Assembly: GCF_030167915.1 (NCBI RefSeq)
Contig: NZ_JARGNB010000001.1
Coordinates: 1,364,001-1,428,000 of the forward strand
Origin: Aquabacterium humicola
GTDB lineage: Bacteria; Pseudomonadota; Gammaproteobacteria; Burkholderiales; Burkholderiaceae_C
Direction of reading: 5' to 3'
Length of the DNA: 64,000 bases
Shown here: in pieces, positions 14,844 through 23,418 of the stretch
Numbering within the stretch: the stretch's first letter is position 1
Layout: each line of letters opens with the position of its first letter
Notes under the pieces: model-generated
The model's input: the letters and a program-made list of their open reading frames with translations, nothing else
The model's database searches: none
Told to the model about the DNA's origin: nothing
Made by a program: the position numbers and the translations under genes

Positions 14844-16187
14844 TCAGCGGGTCGGCAGCAGCGAACGCACGAAGCTGCGCGTATGCAGGCCGAACTGCTT
14901 CAGCAGCGGCGTGATCGCCGCTTCCATCGCCTGGGTCTGCTGCGGCGCGTCCTTCGCCAGTTCACCCCGCAGGTCGAGGCCGCTTTCGGTGACGCCGAAG
15001 TTGTAGCCCGGTTCGCTGGTGTACTTGGGCGGCAGCGCGTCGACCACCGCTTCGTCGGTGGCATCGGCCGCCGCGTGCGCGGCCTTCGCGATGGCCTGGC
15101 GCGGCGAATCGTCGTTGTAGACCACGCCGGCATCGAGCGAGGCGTCGCGCAGCGCGCGGAAGGCGGCGTTGTCGTCGCGGCCGGACAGGTGCGCCTCGCG
15201 CAGCCAGCGCAGCTGGTAGTTCTCGAGCGCGAGGTGGCGGTTGCTGACGAAGGTGATCGCGCGCGCCTTCGGCCCGCTGATGCCGACCATGTCGATCGTA
15301 TTGATGCCCAGCAGGCGCGCGGTGCCGACGCCGGGCAGCACTCGTGCGTGGTAGGGCTGCGTCAGGTCCTGCAGGTAGTGCAGCGCCCAGCCGGCGAAGC
15401 GCCAGCCCCAGTACGGATGGCCGCTCTTCAGCGCATGCACCGCCAGCGAGCGCCACAGGTGCACGCGGTACTCGGGAAAGGTGCGGCCGAGGAAGGGCGC
15501 GGCCCTGTAGACGATCGAGGCCTCGTGGAAGAAGCTCATGTGCATCGGCGCCTGGCTGGCGAACTCCACCGCCGGGTTGCCGAAGGGCTGCCTGCCGAAG
15601 CCGTAGGCGGCGCCGTGCGCGGTGCCGTTGTCGGACCACAGGCCGATGTCGAGGCCGTAGTCGGGCTCGTCGGAGGCCGTGGCCAGGATGTCGACCACCG
15701 CCACCGGCTCGCCCTCGCGCAGCGCGACGAAGGCGTCGGACTTGCTCGACTCCTGGGTCTTCAGCGGCGTCACGTCGGCCTGGCTCAACAGCGCGCGGCC
15801 GGCGCCCTGGCCGGGCCGGAGCTGCTGGAACAGCGACAGTTTCGAGCCCGGGTTGATGCGCAGCGCGGCGACGAAGCGCTTCAGCAGCTCGTCGGCCGAG
15901 GCCTGGGGGTCGGCGCGGAAGGCCAGCGCCGCCGGGCGCGCCGGGTAGTTCGGCACGCTGCGCAGGGCCCACTGCTCCTCGGCTTCCAGCAGCTGCTGCA
16001 GCGCCGGCGCTTCCGCCTTGACGAAGGCCGCGAGCGACTCGGCCGGCGCCGGCGGCAGCGCGGCCACCTCGGGCAGCGCGGCCAGCGCGGGCCAGGTGCA
16101 CAGCGCGTGGTTGCTCCAGGCCCGCGCGGCCGGGGCGGCGAGCGTCAGCGACAGCGCGGTGAGCAGCGTGGCGGTTCGCAACAGCAT
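14844..16187 (-). CDS. Secreted zinc-dependent phospholipase C/S1-P1 nuclease-like protein
   Basis: The product is 447 residues from the chosen start. A cleavable signal (LLTALSLTLAAPAARA) is followed directly by Trp-Ser-Asn-His, and an N-terminal Trp after cleavage is a zinc ligand in zinc-dependent phospholipase C and S1/P1 nucleases. The core motif ALHYLQDLTQPYHAR carries His, Asp and His metal-ligand candidates in the family spacing. The mature enzyme would act in the periplasm or outside. The ATG at 16187 (MLLRT) has an AGGGG site upstream; an ATG at 16205 is also possible. The protein is longer than typical nucleases, with extra segments between the metal motifs. It precedes the lipoprotein gene and follows the DUF2145 gene on the same strand. 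Fold assignment is fairly safe; the choice of phospholipid or nucleic acid is open. Confidence 0.75.
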   Translation of the reverse strand: MLLRTATLLTALSLTLAAPAARAWSNHALCTWPALAALPEVAALPPAPAESLAAFVKAEAPALQQLLEAEEQWALRSVPNYPARPAALAFRADPQASADELLKRFVAALRINPGSKLSLFQQLRPGQGAGRALLSQADVTPLKTQESSKSDAFVALREGEPVAVVDILATASDEPDYGLDIGLWSDNGTAHGAAYGFGRQPFGNPAVEFASQAPMHMSFFHEASIVYRAAPFLGRTFPEYRVHLWRSLAVHALKSGHPYWGWRFAGWALHYLQDLTQPYHARVLPGVGTARLLGINTIDMVGISGPKARAITFVSNRHLALENYQLRWLREAHLSGRDDNAAFRALRDASLDAGVVYNDDSPRQAIAKAAHAAADATDEAVVDALPPKYTSEPGYNFGVTESGLDLRGELAKDAPQQTQAMEAAITPLLKQFGLHTRSFVRSLLPTR

Positions 16188-16264
16188 CGGGATCGCCCCT
16201 TGCATGGCTTCCGGTGGGGAAGTCGAGTATCGGTACAGCACCTGGCGTGCTCCAGCACGGGCGT

Positions 16265-17170
16265 TCAATCGAGCGCCACCACGCGGTCGCCGGCGGCCGG
16301 CCGGCAACCGTCGGCGATCGGCAACCAGCCACGCCGCAGCACGACGCGGTCGCCGGCGTGGCAGACCTCGAGGCGCTGCGCGCCGGGCACGGTGGCCTGC
16401 ACGAAGGCTTCGATGGCCGACGGGAGGCTGGTGCGCATCACGCGGCGTTCGAGGTCCTCGGGCGGATGGTCGTCCTGGTGCAGCCACGGCACGAAGGGCG
16501 CCAGCGCCATCCAGGCGCCGACCTCGATCGGCGGCGGCGCATACCCCTGCCCGCGCAGCCAGGCCTGCGCCTGCACGCGGCGCGCCGGCACATCGGCGGC
16601 CTCCGGCAGCGCGCCGAAGGTGGCGGCCCACAGCTCGGCCAGCCACTGGTTGCAGTTCTGGTAGCGCGCGCTGAACGGGTAGGCGTTGGCGCTGTAGTCG
16701 GCAGCCAGCAGGGCCAGCGCACGCCGGTCGTCGAGCGCGCTGCGCTCCAGCGCGGCGGCTTCGGCGTCGGGCAGCAGCAGCAGCGACAGGTAGCCCTCGT
16801 GTGCATCGTCGATGCCCATCAGGAAGCCGGGCAGGCCCTGGTCGTAGAGCGACGGCCGCTGTTCGTCGCAGGCGAAATACAGCTGGCGCACCGACCACGG
16901 CGCGTTGCGGCTGGCCTTCAGGCTGATGCCGGCATGCGAGTAGCGCACGCCGAAGCGGGCGAGGTTCAGCCCCGAGCGGGCGACCAGCGCCAGGCGCGCA
17001 CCCGAGGCATCGAGCTCGTCCTTGACCAGCGCGGCGATGCGCAGCAGCCGGTCCTGCTCGGTGGCGCTGAAGGCCTCGGGCGCGGCGCAGGTGCGCGGCA
17101 GGCCGGCCTGCGCCAGCGTGGCGGCACCCGCCAGGCACAGCATGGTCGCCAGCCCGCGCAACGAGCGCAT
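16265..17170 (-). CDS. DUF2145 family exported protein
   Basis: The 301-residue product has a signal peptide (LATMLCLAGAATLAQA) and resembles the DUF2145 family, with DELDASGARLALVARSGLNL, RYSHAGISL, YDQGLPGFLMGIDD and RYQNCNQWLAELW as conserved segments. The pattern of His-Ala-Gly and Asn-Cys-Asn is reminiscent of papain-like NlpC/P60-type folds, but that is speculation. The function of the family is unknown. The start lies five bases after the stop of the small exported protein at 17176, so the pair is an operon. Confidence 0.8.
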   Translation of the reverse strand: MRSLRGLATMLCLAGAATLAQAGLPRTCAAPEAFSATEQDRLLRIAALVKDELDASGARLALVARSGLNLARFGVRYSHAGISLKASRNAPWSVRQLYFACDEQRPSLYDQGLPGFLMGIDDAHEGYLSLLLLPDAEAAALERSALDDRRALALLAADYSANAYPFSARYQNCNQWLAELWAATFGALPEAADVPARRVQAQAWLRGQGYAPPPIEVGAWMALAPFVPWLHQDDHPPEDLERRVMRTSLPSAIEAFVQATVPGAQRLEVCHAGDRVVLRRGWLPIADGCRPAAGDRVVALD

Positions 17171-17175
17171 GGGGA

Positions 17176-17658
17176 CTACAGCGCGACCGCGTTGGACCGC
17201 AGCTCGCGGTGCCAGTGGTCGGCCAGCACCAGGAAGAACGCACGACCGTCGTCCTGGCGCGCGAACTCCGTGCCGTAGGGCCGGGTGCGGGCGTTCACCA
17301 CGTCGCCCTGCGCGAGGCGCGCCTCGTCGGCCGCGGCCTGCGGCAGCAGCAGCGCGAAGGCTTCGGCACCGTTCGAGTCGTCCAGCGGCTGCAGCGCGAC
17401 GTGCAGCGTGCCGGGGCGATCGGGCAGCGCGGCCACCTCGATCACGCGGTAAGGACCCGCGGCGACACCGGTGGCCTTCGACGAGCCGCGGCTCGACCCC
17501 TGGATGGAGTCGGACACGCTGCCGACCGAGGTCGATGCGGTGGACGAGGCCGACGACGCGGTGCTGGCCGCTTCGGCGATCAGCGGCGTGACGGCGGCGC
17601 AGGCGGCACAGGCCGCGAGCAGCACGGCGAGCGATGGCGATTGAAACGAACGAGACAT
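17176..17658 (-). CDS. Small exported protein paired with DUF2145
   Basis: The 160-residue product has a signal peptide (VLLAACAACAAVTPLIAEA), a Ser/Thr/Ala-rich linker (residues 30-65) and a C-terminal domain with TRPYGTEFARQDDGRAFFLVLAD. The start at 17658 gives a proper signal peptide; a more distant ATG at 17853 would run through repeat-like DNA and is rejected. It is five bases from the DUF2145 gene and the pairing is probably functional, but no activity is known. Confidence 0.7.
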   Translation of the reverse strand: MSRSFQSPSLAVLLAACAACAAVTPLIAEAASTASSASSTASTSVGSVSDSIQGSSRGSSKATGVAAGPYRVIEVAALPDRPGTLHVALQPLDDSNGAEAFALLLPQAAADEARLAQGDVVNARTRPYGTEFARQDDGRAFFLVLADHWHRELRSNAVAL

Positions 17659-17993
17659 CAGACGACTCCGGACCAGCGACGAGGATACCCGCTCGGCAAC
17701 TTGGACCCCCACGTCGCTTCGCTCCTGCCCCCCCGAGCGGGCGCGGCCTGCAAGGCTCGGCCGCCTTGGGGCGGCCCGGCGGCGCCACGCCACCGACGCT
17801 TCGCGACGCCGGCGCGCAGGCCGTCGAACACCGCGGGACGCGACATCGGTCACGGGCGAGAGTCACGCCACGCCGAACGGGCCATGCCGCATGGCCCGTC
17901 CCGCACCCGGCCGCTGGCCTGTTCGGGCGATGTGACGAAGCGGCGCGATCGAGACACTGGACACCACTGAACAACCCCCTTCGACGAAAGACC
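17659..17993. other. 335-bp divergent intergenic region with palindrome and GC-rich repeat
   Basis: The region separates the divergent DUF2145 pair and the phospholipase D gene. Bases 17700-17800 are a GC-rich repeat-like stretch (TGCCCCCCCGAGCGGG, CCTTGGGGCGGCCC) of the same style as 8525-8560. A perfect 10-bp palindrome with a 3-base loop (ACGGGCCATG/CATGGCCCGT) occupies 17877-17899 and could be a regulator site or a hairpin. No gene and no clear sigma-70 promoter are seen. Confidence 0.5.
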
Positions 17994-19577
17994 ATGAACG
18001 CCCTGCTCCACACCGTCTCGCGCCTGGCGAACAAGCTGGTGCCGCTGGCCCTGCTGCTCGCCGCCGCCGGCTGTGCGAGCCTGCCGGCCGACGTGGTGCG
18101 TCAGCCGTCCTCGTCGATCGTGCAGCACGCGGCGCCGACGCCGCTGCAGCGCACGGTGGCCGCCAGCACGCCGCCGGAAGCGGCGGCGCTGTCGGGCTTC
18201 CGCCTGCTGCCCAGCGGCCCGCAGGCGCTCGATGCGCGGCTGGCGCTGGCCCAGCGCGCCGAAGCGACGCTGGACGTGCAGGCCTACCTGATCGCCGACG
18301 ACGTCTCCGGCCGCCAGCTGCTGGGTGCGCTGCGCGACGCCTCGCGACGCGGCGTGCGCGTGCGGCTGCTGGTCGACGACCTGCATGCCGCGCCGGTGCT
18401 GCCGCTGCTGGCCGGCCTGGCGGCGCAGCCGAATGCCGAGGTGCGGCTGTACAACCCGCTGCCGGTTCGCGCCGGTTCGCTCGCCGGCCGGGTGCTCGGC
18501 TCGCTGCACGAGCTGGAGCGCATCAACCACCGCATGCACAACAAGCTCTTCATCGCCGACAACACGCTGGCGCTGGCCGGCGGCCGCAACCTGGGCGACG
18601 AATACTTCATGCGCAGCGCGCAGTCCAACTTCATCGACATGGACGTGCTCGCCAGCGGCCCGGTGGTCGGCGATCTGGCCGGCGTGTTCGACGGCTTCTG
18701 GAACAGCGAACGCGCGTGGCCGGTGCTGGCGCTCGAAGGACGCGGCCAGGACGGCGCGGCCCTGCGCGCGCAGCTCGATCACGCGCTGGCCGGCAGCGAC
18801 GCGCCGCCCGCCGCGCCGCCCGAGGACGTGCTGGGCCGCCGCGCGGTGTCGATCGAGCTGGCCGCCGGCCGGCTGGACCAGGTCTTCGCGCCGGCGCGCG
18901 TGCTGGCCGACGCCCCGGACAAGGCCCGCTGCGACGCCGCCGACTGCGCCGCCGGCGCGGTCGACCAGGCGCTGGACCTGCTGCGCCACGCCGAGACCTC
19001 GGTGGCCCTGGTCTCGCCCTACTTCGTGCCCGGCGACGACGGCCTGGCGCTGCTGCGCGAGACCACCGCGCGCGGCGTCAAGGTGCAGCTGCTGACCAAC
19101 TCGCTCGGCGCCACCGACGAGCCGCTGGTGCATGCGGGCTACGCGCGCTACCGGCCGGCGCTGCTGGACCTGGGCATCGAGCTGCGCGAGCTGAGCCCGA
19201 CCCTGACCACCCGCACCACCGCGCTCGGCAGCTTCGGCCGCTCGCTGGCGCGGCTGCATGCGAAGGTCGCGGTGATCGACCGCCGCCAGGTGCTGATCGG
19301 CTCGCTGAACCTGGACCCGCGCTCGCGCCGGCTGAACACCGAAGTCGGCCTGCTCATCGACAGCCCGGCGCTGGCCCGCGAGCTGGCGCGCCTGTCGCGC
19401 CCCGACGTGCTGACCGGTGCCTACCGGCTGCGCCTGGACGACGAGCAGCGCATCGAATGGCTCGCGCAGCAGGACGATGGCGGCCTGCGCGTGCTGCGCG
19501 ACGAGCCGGACTCGTCCGCCGGCCTGCAGTTGAAGCTGGGGTTGCTGTCGCTGCTGGTCGGCGAGGACTGGCTTTGA
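17994..19577 (+). CDS. Phospholipase D family lipoprotein (cardiolipin synthase-like)
   Basis: The 527-residue product has a lipoprotein signal (LLLAAAGC) and two PLD catalytic motifs: HNKLFIADNTLALAGGRN (His near 182) and HAKVAVIDRRQVLIGSLN (His near 422). Both match H-x-K-x4-D with following Gly-Ser/Gly-Gly. The architecture is that of lipid-anchored PLD proteins related to ClsC-type cardiolipin synthases, which transfer phosphatidyl groups between lipids. The lipoprotein anchor would place it in the periplasm on a membrane. It stands alone, convergent with the HxlR gene (seven bases apart). Hydrolase or synthase activity cannot be told from sequence alone. Confidence 0.88.
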   Translation: MNALLHTVSRLANKLVPLALLLAAAGCASLPADVVRQPSSSIVQHAAPTPLQRTVAASTPPEAAALSGFRLLPSGPQALDARLALAQRAEATLDVQAYLIADDVSGRQLLGALRDASRRGVRVRLLVDDLHAAPVLPLLAGLAAQPNAEVRLYNPLPVRAGSLAGRVLGSLHELERINHRMHNKLFIADNTLALAGGRNLGDEYFMRSAQSNFIDMDVLASGPVVGDLAGVFDGFWNSERAWPVLALEGRGQDGAALRAQLDHALAGSDAPPAAPPEDVLGRRAVSIELAAGRLDQVFAPARVLADAPDKARCDAADCAAGAVDQALDLLRHAETSVALVSPYFVPGDDGLALLRETTARGVKVQLLTNSLGATDEPLVHAGYARYRPALLDLGIELRELSPTLTTRTTALGSFGRSLARLHAKVAVIDRRQVLIGSLNLDPRSRRLNTEVGLLIDSPALARELARLSRPDVLTGAYRLRLDDEQRIEWLAQQDDGGLRVLRDEPDSSAGLQLKLGLLSLLVGEDWL

Positions 19578-19584
19578 GCCGTCC

Positions 19585-20187
19585 CTAGCTGCCGCGTTTC
19601 CGGCCGGATGGCGCCGGGCTGGCGGTGCTGTCGTCGCCGGTCACCCGCGGCCCGGCATCGCCCGCCGCAGCCACGCCCGCAGCCGCGGCAGCCGCCGCGG
19701 CGAACCGTTCGGCCAGCACCGCCGTGCCCTCGCCGTGACGCCCGCCGGGGCCGGCGCGGAACTCGAGCGCGTGCAGCGCCAGCGGCTCGCCGCAGACCGA
19801 GCAGTGCGGCACCGCCGCGGTCACCGCGCCGCAGCGCGCATGCACCACCTGCAGCGGCGCGCCGGCCGCGCCGGCCAGCCACTTGTCGCCCCAGGCCATC
19901 AGCGACAGCAGCACCGGCCAGAGGTCGCGGCCGCGCTCGGTCAGCACGTAGCGCGCGGCGCGGCGGTCGTCGGGCAACGGCTGGCGCTCGACGAGGCCGG
20001 CATCGGCCAGCCTGCGCAGCCGCGCGGCCAGCACGTTGCTGGCGAGGCCGAGGTCGCGCTGCAGCTCGTCGAAGCGATCGATGCCGAGGAAGAGATCGCG
20101 CACGATCAGCGGCGTCCACCACTCGCCGACGAGGTCGAGCGTGCGGGCGATCGAGCAGGCGAAATCGGCGTAGGAGCGGCGTTCCAT
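19585..20187 (-). CDS. HxlR-family winged-helix transcriptional regulator
   Basis: The 200-residue product begins with an HxlR winged-helix domain (CSIARTLDLVGEWWTPLIVRDLFLG, FDELQRDLGLASNVLAARLRRLADAGLVER, YVLTERGRDL). A longer C-terminal part has a possible metal site (ARCGAVTAAVPHCSVCGEPL) and ends in an Ala-rich tail. It is divergent from the SnoaL-like gene with 77 bases between them, and those hold two clear palindromes, so it probably represses both itself and that gene. Confidence 0.9.
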   Translation of the reverse strand: MERRSYADFACSIARTLDLVGEWWTPLIVRDLFLGIDRFDELQRDLGLASNVLAARLRRLADAGLVERQPLPDDRRAARYVLTERGRDLWPVLLSLMAWGDKWLAGAAGAPLQVVHARCGAVTAAVPHCSVCGEPLALHALEFRAGPGGRHGEGTAVLAERFAAAAAAAAGVAAAGDAGPRVTGDDSTASPAPSGRKRGS

Positions 20188-20203
20188 CGGGGTCGTCGTT
20201 GTT

Positions 20204-20254
20204 GGCTTGCTTGAAGCAAGCTTTATCGCTACATTGACTTGCTTCAAGCAAGCC
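20204..20254. promoter_or_regulatory. Double palindromic operator between hxlR-type and SnoaL-like genes
   Basis: Two palindromes share the same core: GCTTGCTTGAAGCAAGC (20205-20221, perfect 8-1-8) and CTTGCTTCAAGCAAG (20238-20252, perfect 7-1-7). Their centres are 32 bp apart, about three helical turns. Together 20204-20220 and 20238-20254 also make a perfect 17-bp inverted repeat. The spacing suits two dimers of the adjacent HxlR protein on one face of the DNA, controlling the divergent pair. Confidence 0.85.
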
Positions 20255-20264
20255 TTGTGGGGAC

Positions 20265-20759
20265 ATGATGTACGCGCTGATCGTCGAACGCAAGCTGCGC
20301 GCCATCTTCGCGGCGCTGAACCGCGGCGAGTTCGAGGCCATGTTGGCTGGCCTGGCGCCGGACTTCGAGTACCGCTTCGAGGGCGATTCGCCGATCGGCG
20401 GGCTGCGCTCCAGCCGCGACACGATGGCCGCGTGGTGGCAGCGCCTGTACCGCCTGTTCCCAGGGCTGCAGTTCGAGGTGCAGGCAGTCGACGTGCTCGG
20501 CCCGCCATGGAACACCCGCATCCACGTGCGGCTGGAGTTCCGCGTGCCGCATGCCGACGGCGGGCCGTACCGCAACGTCGTGATGCAGCAGATGCGCATG
20601 CGCTGGGGCCGCATCACCCACATCCACACGCTGGAGGACACGTTGCGCTGCAGCCGCTTCCTGGCCTGGCGGGCCGCGCAGGGCGAGACCGAAGCCGCAG
20701 CCCCGCCGATCACCGACCGCGCCTGGCCCGAGGCCGGGCCGTTCATGGCGGCCGGTTGA
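20265..20759 (+). CDS. SnoaL-like/NTF2-fold polyketide cyclase-family protein
   Basis: The 164-residue product has an NTF2-like cone fold pattern: LRAIFAALNRGEFEAMLAGLAPDFEYRFEGDSPIGGLRSSRDTMAAWWQRL followed by beta strands ending in a conserved HIHTLEDT. SnoaL-like proteins are small-molecule binders, isomerases or dehydratases. The start is the first of two ATGs, with GGGG upstream. It is divergent from the HxlR gene and shares its operators, so it is probably repressor-controlled. The substrate is unknown. Confidence 0.8.
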   Translation: MMYALIVERKLRAIFAALNRGEFEAMLAGLAPDFEYRFEGDSPIGGLRSSRDTMAAWWQRLYRLFPGLQFEVQAVDVLGPPWNTRIHVRLEFRVPHADGGPYRNVVMQQMRMRWGRITHIHTLEDTLRCSRFLAWRAAQGETEAAAPPITDRAWPEAGPFMAAG

Positions 20760-20789
20760 TTCCCGGCCGCGCGGCGCGATGATCGGGAC

Positions 20790-21356
20790 ATGGACAAGAC
20801 CGCCGCCCCCGATCCCGAAGCCCTGCTGTTCACCGAGCGCCTGCGGCTGGAGCCGATCCGGGTCGCCCACGCGGCCGAGTTGATCCCGCTGCTGTCGGAT
20901 GCACGGCTGTACGCATTCATCCCACAGGACCCACCGGCCGACGTGGCCGCGCTGGAACGGCGTTATGCCCGGCTCGAGCGCCGTGCGTCGGACGACGGCA
21001 CGCAGCGCTGGCTGAACTGGGCGCTGCGCGCGACGGACCTGGCCGGCGAGCCGCTGATCGGCACCGCACAGGCCACCGTGCTGGCGGACCAGCGCGCGCT
21101 GATCGCCTACGACCTCGGCCACGCGCACCAGGGTCGCGGCTACGCCACCGAGGCCTGCAGCCGCGTGCTGGCGCTGCTGTTTCACGGCTACGCGGTGCAG
21201 CGCGTGATCGCCGAGTGCGACACGCTGAACGCGCCGTCGATCCGGCTGCTGGAACGCCTGGGCTTCGTGCGCACCGGCGTCACGAAGGACGCCGACCACT
21301 TCAAGGGCCGCACGAGCGACGAGTACCGCTACGTGCTCGACCGGCCGGCGTGCTGA
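20790..21356 (+). CDS. GNAT-family N-acetyltransferase
   Basis: The 188-residue product resembles the RimJ/RimL-type acetyltransferases: it opens FTERLRLEPIRVAHAAELIPLLSD, carries the acetyl-CoA loop DLGHAHQGRGYATEACSRVL, and ends with ERLGFVRTGVTKDADHFKGR. It lies 30 bases after the SnoaL-like gene and may be cotranscribed. Its 3' end overlaps the convergent agmatinase-type gene by 28 bases. The acceptor is unknown. Confidence 0.9.
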   Translation: MDKTAAPDPEALLFTERLRLEPIRVAHAAELIPLLSDARLYAFIPQDPPADVAALERRYARLERRASDDGTQRWLNWALRATDLAGEPLIGTAQATVLADQRALIAYDLGHAHQGRGYATEACSRVLALLFHGYAVQRVIAECDTLNAPSIRLLERLGFVRTGVTKDADHFKGRTSDEYRYVLDRPAC

Positions 21357-22291
21357 CCGCGCTGCTGCGCCAGCCGGCCGCAGAGGTAGGTCCAGACGAA
21401 GCTCGCCGCGGCGTACGAGGTCAGCTGCGCGTGGTCGTAGGCCGGCGCGACTTCGACGCAGTCCATGCCGACGAAGGGCAGGTCCGCCAGCTCTTCCAGC
21501 ACGGTCAGCACCTGCGCGCTGGTCAAGCCGCCGGGCTCGGGCGTGCCGGTGCCGGGCGCGAAGGCCGGATCGAGGCAGTCGATGTCCAGGCTCAGGTAGA
21601 CGGGCGGGTTGCCGTGCGCGGCCAGCCGTTCGCGGATCGCCCCGAGCACCGGCTGCAGCTGCGCCGGGCTTTCCAGCCCGCGCAGGTCGCGCGCGGTGAA
21701 GATCTGGCCGCCGCGCGCGCGCACGTAGTCGCGCGCGGCGCGCTCGCCGGCCGAGCGGATGCCCAGCTGCGTGAAGCAGGCATCCAGCACCAGGCCTTCC
21801 TGCATCGCTTCGTAGACCCAGGTGCCGTGGCCGCTCGGCTCGCCGAAATGGTCGGTCCAGGTGTCGCAGTGGGCGTCGAAGTGGATCACCGCCAGCGGCC
21901 GGCCGAGTTGCGTCTTCAGCGCGCGCAGGATGGGCAGCGTCACCGAGTGGTCGCCGCCCAGCCACACCATGTGGCGCGCGGCCAGCAGCGCCGGCAGCTG
22001 CAGCGCCAGCGCCGCGCGCATCGGCTCGAGGCCGGTGTTCGGCAGCGCGAGGTCGCCCAGGTCGTCCAGCGCCTCGACCGGCGTGGTGTCGAACAGCGGA
22101 TGGATGCCGTCGCACAGCATGTGGCTCGCGTCGCGGATCGCGCGCGGGCCGAAGCGGGCGCCGGGGCGGTTGGTGGTCGAGCCGTCCCAGGCGAGGCCGG
22201 CGAGGCCGAAGGGCCGGACGGCGGGCGCGGGGGCGTGTGCATCGACGGCGGGCACGCGCAGGAAGCTTGCGGAGGACAAGAATGCCAACAT
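21329..22291 (-). CDS. Agmatinase/ureohydrolase family enzyme
   Basis: The 320-residue product has all binuclear manganese motifs of ureohydrolases: GGDHSVT, FDAHCDTW, and SLDIDCLDPAFAPGTGTPEPGG. The GTGTPEPGG stretch is typical of agmatinase-type rather than arginase-type enzymes; guanidinobutyrase and guanidinopropionase share it. Such enzymes release urea from a guanidino compound, which would suit the urease at the right end of the window. The ATG at 22291 is preferred; an in-frame ATG at 22348 would overlap the divergent LysR gene. That LysR starts 35 bases away and is a likely regulator. Confidence 0.88.
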   Translation of the reverse strand: MLAFLSSASFLRVPAVDAHAPAPAVRPFGLAGLAWDGSTTNRPGARFGPRAIRDASHMLCDGIHPLFDTTPVEALDDLGDLALPNTGLEPMRAALALQLPALLAARHMVWLGGDHSVTLPILRALKTQLGRPLAVIHFDAHCDTWTDHFGEPSGHGTWVYEAMQEGLVLDACFTQLGIRSAGERAARDYVRARGGQIFTARDLRGLESPAQLQPVLGAIRERLAAHGNPPVYLSLDIDCLDPAFAPGTGTPEPGGLTSAQVLTVLEELADLPFVGMDCVEVAPAYDHAQLTSYAAASFVWTYLCGRLAQQRGQHAGRSST

Positions 22292-22326
22292 GCGGGCGAG
22301 GGTAGCCCGATGCCGCGAGCCGAAGA

Positions 22327-23346
22327 ATGACGAGCCGAACAAGTTCACTGGAGGCGCAGGTCCTGTTTGCGGGCGACGCCGCGCGCGCGTTCGCGCCGGT
22401 CGGCGATGCCGAGTTGCGCCAGCTGCGCCTGTTCTGCGTCGTCGTCGCCGCCGGCGGGCTCTCGGCGGCCACCGCCGAGCTGCAGGCGGACCTGTCGACC
22501 GTCAGCCGGCAGTTCAAGGAGCTCGAGGCGCGCATCGGCACCCGGCTGGCCGAACGCGGCCGCGGCGGCTTCGTGCTGACCCCCGCCGGCGAGCTGCTGC
22601 ACCGCAGCGCGCTGAAGCTGCTGGACTCGCTGCAGGCCTTCCGGGACGATGTCGCGCGGCTCGCCCACCCGCCCGGCGCGCGGCTCAGGATGGGCATCGT
22701 CGATGCGCTGCTGACCGCCCCCGGCAACCCGCTGAGCAGCGCGCTGTCGGACTGCGTCGATGCGCTGCCGGACCTGGCGATCGAGCTGGTGACGCTGCGG
22801 CCGATCGAGATCGAGCGCCGCATCCTCACCGGCGAGCTCGATGCCGGCGTGCTGGCGGCGCACCCGCCGGCCGCCGGGCTGCAGCAGCTGCGCCTGTATG
22901 CCGAGCCGAACAGCCTGTACGTCGCGCCCGGCCACCCGTGGTTCGCGCGGGACGACCGCACGATCTCGTCGGCCGACCTGGACGCGATGGGCTGCGTCGT
23001 CGATCCGTACTCCACCGACCTGCCGCACCGCCACCGCCCGCCGGCCGGCGCCACGCGCGCCGATACGATCGAAGGGGTCGCGCTGCTGGTGGCCAGCGGC
23101 CGCCATGCCGGTTTCCTGCCCGATCACTTCGTCGCCGCGTCCGCGCCGCTGCGGCGGCTGCGGCGGGTGAAACCGGCGCTCTTCAGCTACGCGCAGGACA
23201 TCGTGCTCACCTGCCGCCGCGGCAAGGCCGAGCCAGCGCTGCGGCAGCTGCTGCGCGTGCTGGCGGGCGAACAGACCCGCGTTCAGGCCCGGGACACGGC
23301 CCACGATCAGGTCCGCGATCCGGCCCAGGATCCGGCCGACGAATAG
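22327..23346 (+). CDS. LysR-family transcriptional regulator
   Basis: The 339-residue product has a LysR winged-helix domain starting unusually late (LRQLRLFCVVVAAGGLSAATAELQADLSTVSRQFKELEARIG, from about residue 30) and an effector domain after residue 110. The C-terminus is a charged degenerate repeat (ARDTAHDQVRDPAQDPADE) encoded by near-repeated GC-rich DNA. Its target is probably the divergent ureohydrolase gene, 35 bases away, as is usual for LysR pairs. Confidence 0.9.
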   Translation: MTSRTSSLEAQVLFAGDAARAFAPVGDAELRQLRLFCVVVAAGGLSAATAELQADLSTVSRQFKELEARIGTRLAERGRGGFVLTPAGELLHRSALKLLDSLQAFRDDVARLAHPPGARLRMGIVDALLTAPGNPLSSALSDCVDALPDLAIELVTLRPIEIERRILTGELDAGVLAAHPPAAGLQQLRLYAEPNSLYVAPGHPWFARDDRTISSADLDAMGCVVDPYSTDLPHRHRPPAGATRADTIEGVALLVASGRHAGFLPDHFVAASAPLRRLRRVKPALFSYAQDIVLTCRRGKAEPALRQLLRVLAGEQTRVQARDTAHDQVRDPAQDPADE

Positions 23347-23418
23347 CCCACTGAAAAGGCGCGCCGCCGCCGCGGATCAGGCCGCGCCCGCTGGTCAAGC
23401 GGCGCGCGCCGGCGCAGG

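Noticed and set aside
16187-16205. Upstream ATG (16205) for the phospholipase-like gene
   Set aside because: Possible, but the ATG at 16187 has the better ribosome-binding site and gives a normal signal peptide.
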